A DNA stretch of 64,000 bases, from the NCBI RefSeq assembly GCF_020541305.1, contig NZ_CP047396.1, positions 992,001 through 1,056,000 of the forward strand. Reading direction: 5' to 3'. Made by a program: the position numbers and the translations under genes. The DNA is from Candidatus Vallotiella adelgis. Its GTDB lineage: Bacteria; Pseudomonadota; Gammaproteobacteria; Burkholderiales; Burkholderiaceae. This document shows, piece after piece, positions 61,840-64,000 of this stretch. The notes under the pieces are model-generated. The model made no database searches and was not told where the DNA came from. It was given only the letters and a program-made list of their open reading frames with translations. The stretch's first letter is position 1, and the number at the start of each line of letters is the position of its first letter.

Positions 61840-62436
61840 ATGATAAAACTGATTGTCGGACTCGGTAATCCAGGTGCTCAATACTCAGGTACGCGGCACA
61901 ATGCAGGATTCCGGTTCATCGACCAGATCGCATGCGAAATAGGCTTGACTCTGCGAGCTGAGCGGCGTTTCTATGGAAGTTATGCAAAAGGAAACTTGCA
62001 TGGCCAAGAAATTTACTTACTGCAACCCCAAACATTTATGAATCAGTCTGGGCTGTCTGTAATATCTATGGCACAGTTCTTTAAAATTTCCTCACAATCT
62101 ATTCTTGTTGTTCATGACGACTTAGACCTAGTGCCAGGTATTGCAAGACTGAAGCTAGGCGGCGGCAGTGGTGGGCATAACGGATTAAAAAATATTTCTT
62201 TGCATTTATCGATGCAGCAATATTGGCGTCTGCATATCGGAATTGGCCATCCAAGAAATCTGATTCCAAAAGGTGTTCGGCTGACCAATTCCGATGTAGC
62301 TAATTTCGTTCTGCAACCGCCCTGCAAAGAAGAACAGCAACTCATGAATTCAGCTACCCAAAAAAGTCTGACAATAATGCCGCTTATTGTCAGCGGAAAG
62401 TTAGATCATGCAATGATGCAACTACACCGAGTCTAG
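61840..62436 (+). CDS. pth: Peptidyl-tRNA hydrolase
   Basis: Recycles tRNA from peptidyl-tRNAs dropped during translation; essential in most bacteria. Start MIKLIVGLGNPGAQYSGTRH at 61840 carries the catalytic His20; other active-site residues are in PQTFMNQSG, VVHDDLDLVPG and LGGGSGGHNGLKN. 198 residues, full length. Standard neighbour of rplY. Confidence 0.97.
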   Translation: MIKLIVGLGNPGAQYSGTRHNAGFRFIDQIACEIGLTLRAERRFYGSYAKGNLHGQEIYLLQPQTFMNQSGLSVISMAQFFKISSQSILVVHDDLDLVPGIARLKLGGGSGGHNGLKNISLHLSMQQYWRLHIGIGHPRNLIPKGVRLTNSDVANFVLQPPCKEEQQLMNSATQKSLTIMPLIVSGKLDHAMMQLHRV

Positions 62437-62503
62437 CTCGATATACAAACTTTAACGGCAGCATAAGATAAGTAGGCTGGTACGGCTGAGATAACTAAAG
62501 CCC

Positions 62504-62779
62504 TTAGCGTTCGCCGCTGTCGGAAGGCTCATTGAGCGCTATTAGTGCGCGGTATTTATTCATTAATTGCTCGCGGGTTTCAACCCGAGCCATGTCAACT
62601 GGGATACATCCGACAGGACACACATCAACGCATTGTGGCTCGTCGAAATGACCAACACACTCAGTACATTTATTTGGATCAATCTGATAGATTTTAGGCC
62701 CCATCGAAATTGCACTGTTTGGGCACTCGGGCTCACAGACATCGCAATTAATACACTCGTCAATAATTATTAAAGCCAT
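62504..62779 (-). CDS. YfhL-family ferredoxin with two [4Fe-4S] sites
   Basis: Small electron carrier. 91 residues with two cysteine sets: C-x2-C-x2-C... in CINCDVCEPECPNSAIS and CTECVGHFDEPQCVDVCP. The wide spacing in the second set (C-x8-C) and the C-terminal tail are typical of the YfhL family found beside coaD and rsmD in betaproteobacteria. Start MALIIIDECINC at 62779. Partner proteins are unknown; Fe-S loading probably uses the general machinery including ErpA. Confidence 0.94.
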   Translation of the reverse strand: MALIIIDECINCDVCEPECPNSAISMGPKIYQIDPNKCTECVGHFDEPQCVDVCPVGCIPVDMARVETREQLMNKYRALIALNEPSDSGER

Positions 62780-62973
62780 ACGACCACCAACTTTCTAAAA
62801 AAACAGCGGAAGATAACTTCTTGTAGCCACCCCCCTCGCTCTGCAGGGTCTTTTCTCCGTAAGGTAAGTTCGCCTCAGTAGTTTCCTAGACTAGATATAA
62901 TTACTCAGTTCTACTTCAAGAAGTATACTCGTTGCTGCATGAGTAGACGCAAAGCATTACTTCTTTTCAGAAG

Positions 62974-64000
<1,027 letters not shown>

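Overview
The window looks like a chromosomal segment from a genome-reduced betaproteobacterium of the Burkholderiaceae. Almost every intact protein matches, from memory, the Burkholderia/Mycetohabitans type of its family. Gene order is also Burkholderia-like: lnt-glyQ-glyS-gmhB-plsC; lptD-(surA)-pdxA-rsmA; pepP-ubiH-dusB-fis-purH; ruvCAB-tyrS; erpA-rpsI-rplM; ubiE-tim44-ubiJ-ubiB-fmdB-DUF502-aspS-nudB; ilvA-queF; ssb-MFS-uvrA; kdsD-kdsC-lptCAB-rpoN-ptsN-hprK-rapZ; mutY...lolB-ispE-tRNA-Gln-prs-rplY-pth. Intact genes cover only about 59% of the bases by my hand tally. The spacers are 0.3-2 kb long, AT-rich and full of stops, and no insertion sequences, phage genes or CRISPR arrays were seen. 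This fits an obligate, vertically inherited symbiont in active decay. An insect (adelgid) symbiont such as 'Candidatus Vallotia', or a relative of the fungal endosymbionts Mycoavidus/Mycetohabitans, would fit, but that placement is inference.

Layout. 1-10 kb: lnt (cut by the window edge), glycyl-tRNA synthetase (glyQS), gmhB, an acyltransferase, then rsmA with a dead pdxA. 10-16 kb: lptD and a string of dead genes (pepP, ubiH, dusB) ending at intact fis. 16-22 kb: purH, ruvC, ruvA, ruvB, tyrS. 23-26 kb: erpA, rpsI, rplM and the RNase P RNA. 26-33 kb: pyrC, gdhA, dead nudB, aspS. 33-38 kb: dead DUF502 and fmdB, intact ubiB, ubiJ and a Tim44-like gene, dead ubiE. 39-45 kb: dead ilvA, queF, ssb, dead MFS transporter, dead uvrA, an AI-2E family permease. 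47-54.6 kb: kdsD, kdsC, lptC, lptA, lptB, dead rpoN, ptsN, hprK, rapZ. 54.8-64 kb: mutY, lolB, ispE, tRNA-Gln(UUG), prs, rplY, pth, a ferredoxin, coaD and rsmD (cut by the window edge).

What is kept is core information processing, LPS synthesis and export (gmhB, kdsD, kdsC, lptA-D), lipoprotein maturation and sorting (lnt, lolB), purine/pyrimidine/PRPP synthesis, CoA, isoprenoid and Fe-S functions, queuosine synthesis (queF) and recombination (ruvABC). What has died includes pyridoxal phosphate synthesis (pdxA), nucleotide excision repair (uvrA), sigma-54 (rpoN), threonine deaminase (ilvA), folate pyrophosphatase (nudB), two ubiquinone enzymes (ubiE, ubiH) and a transporter.

I found no credible novel multi-gene system. 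The most interesting content is the readable 'ghost' gene order in the spacers, functional mismatches such as ubiB/ubiJ surviving without ubiE/ubiH and lptD without surA, and perfect hairpins and long C/G runs in otherwise eroded spacers.
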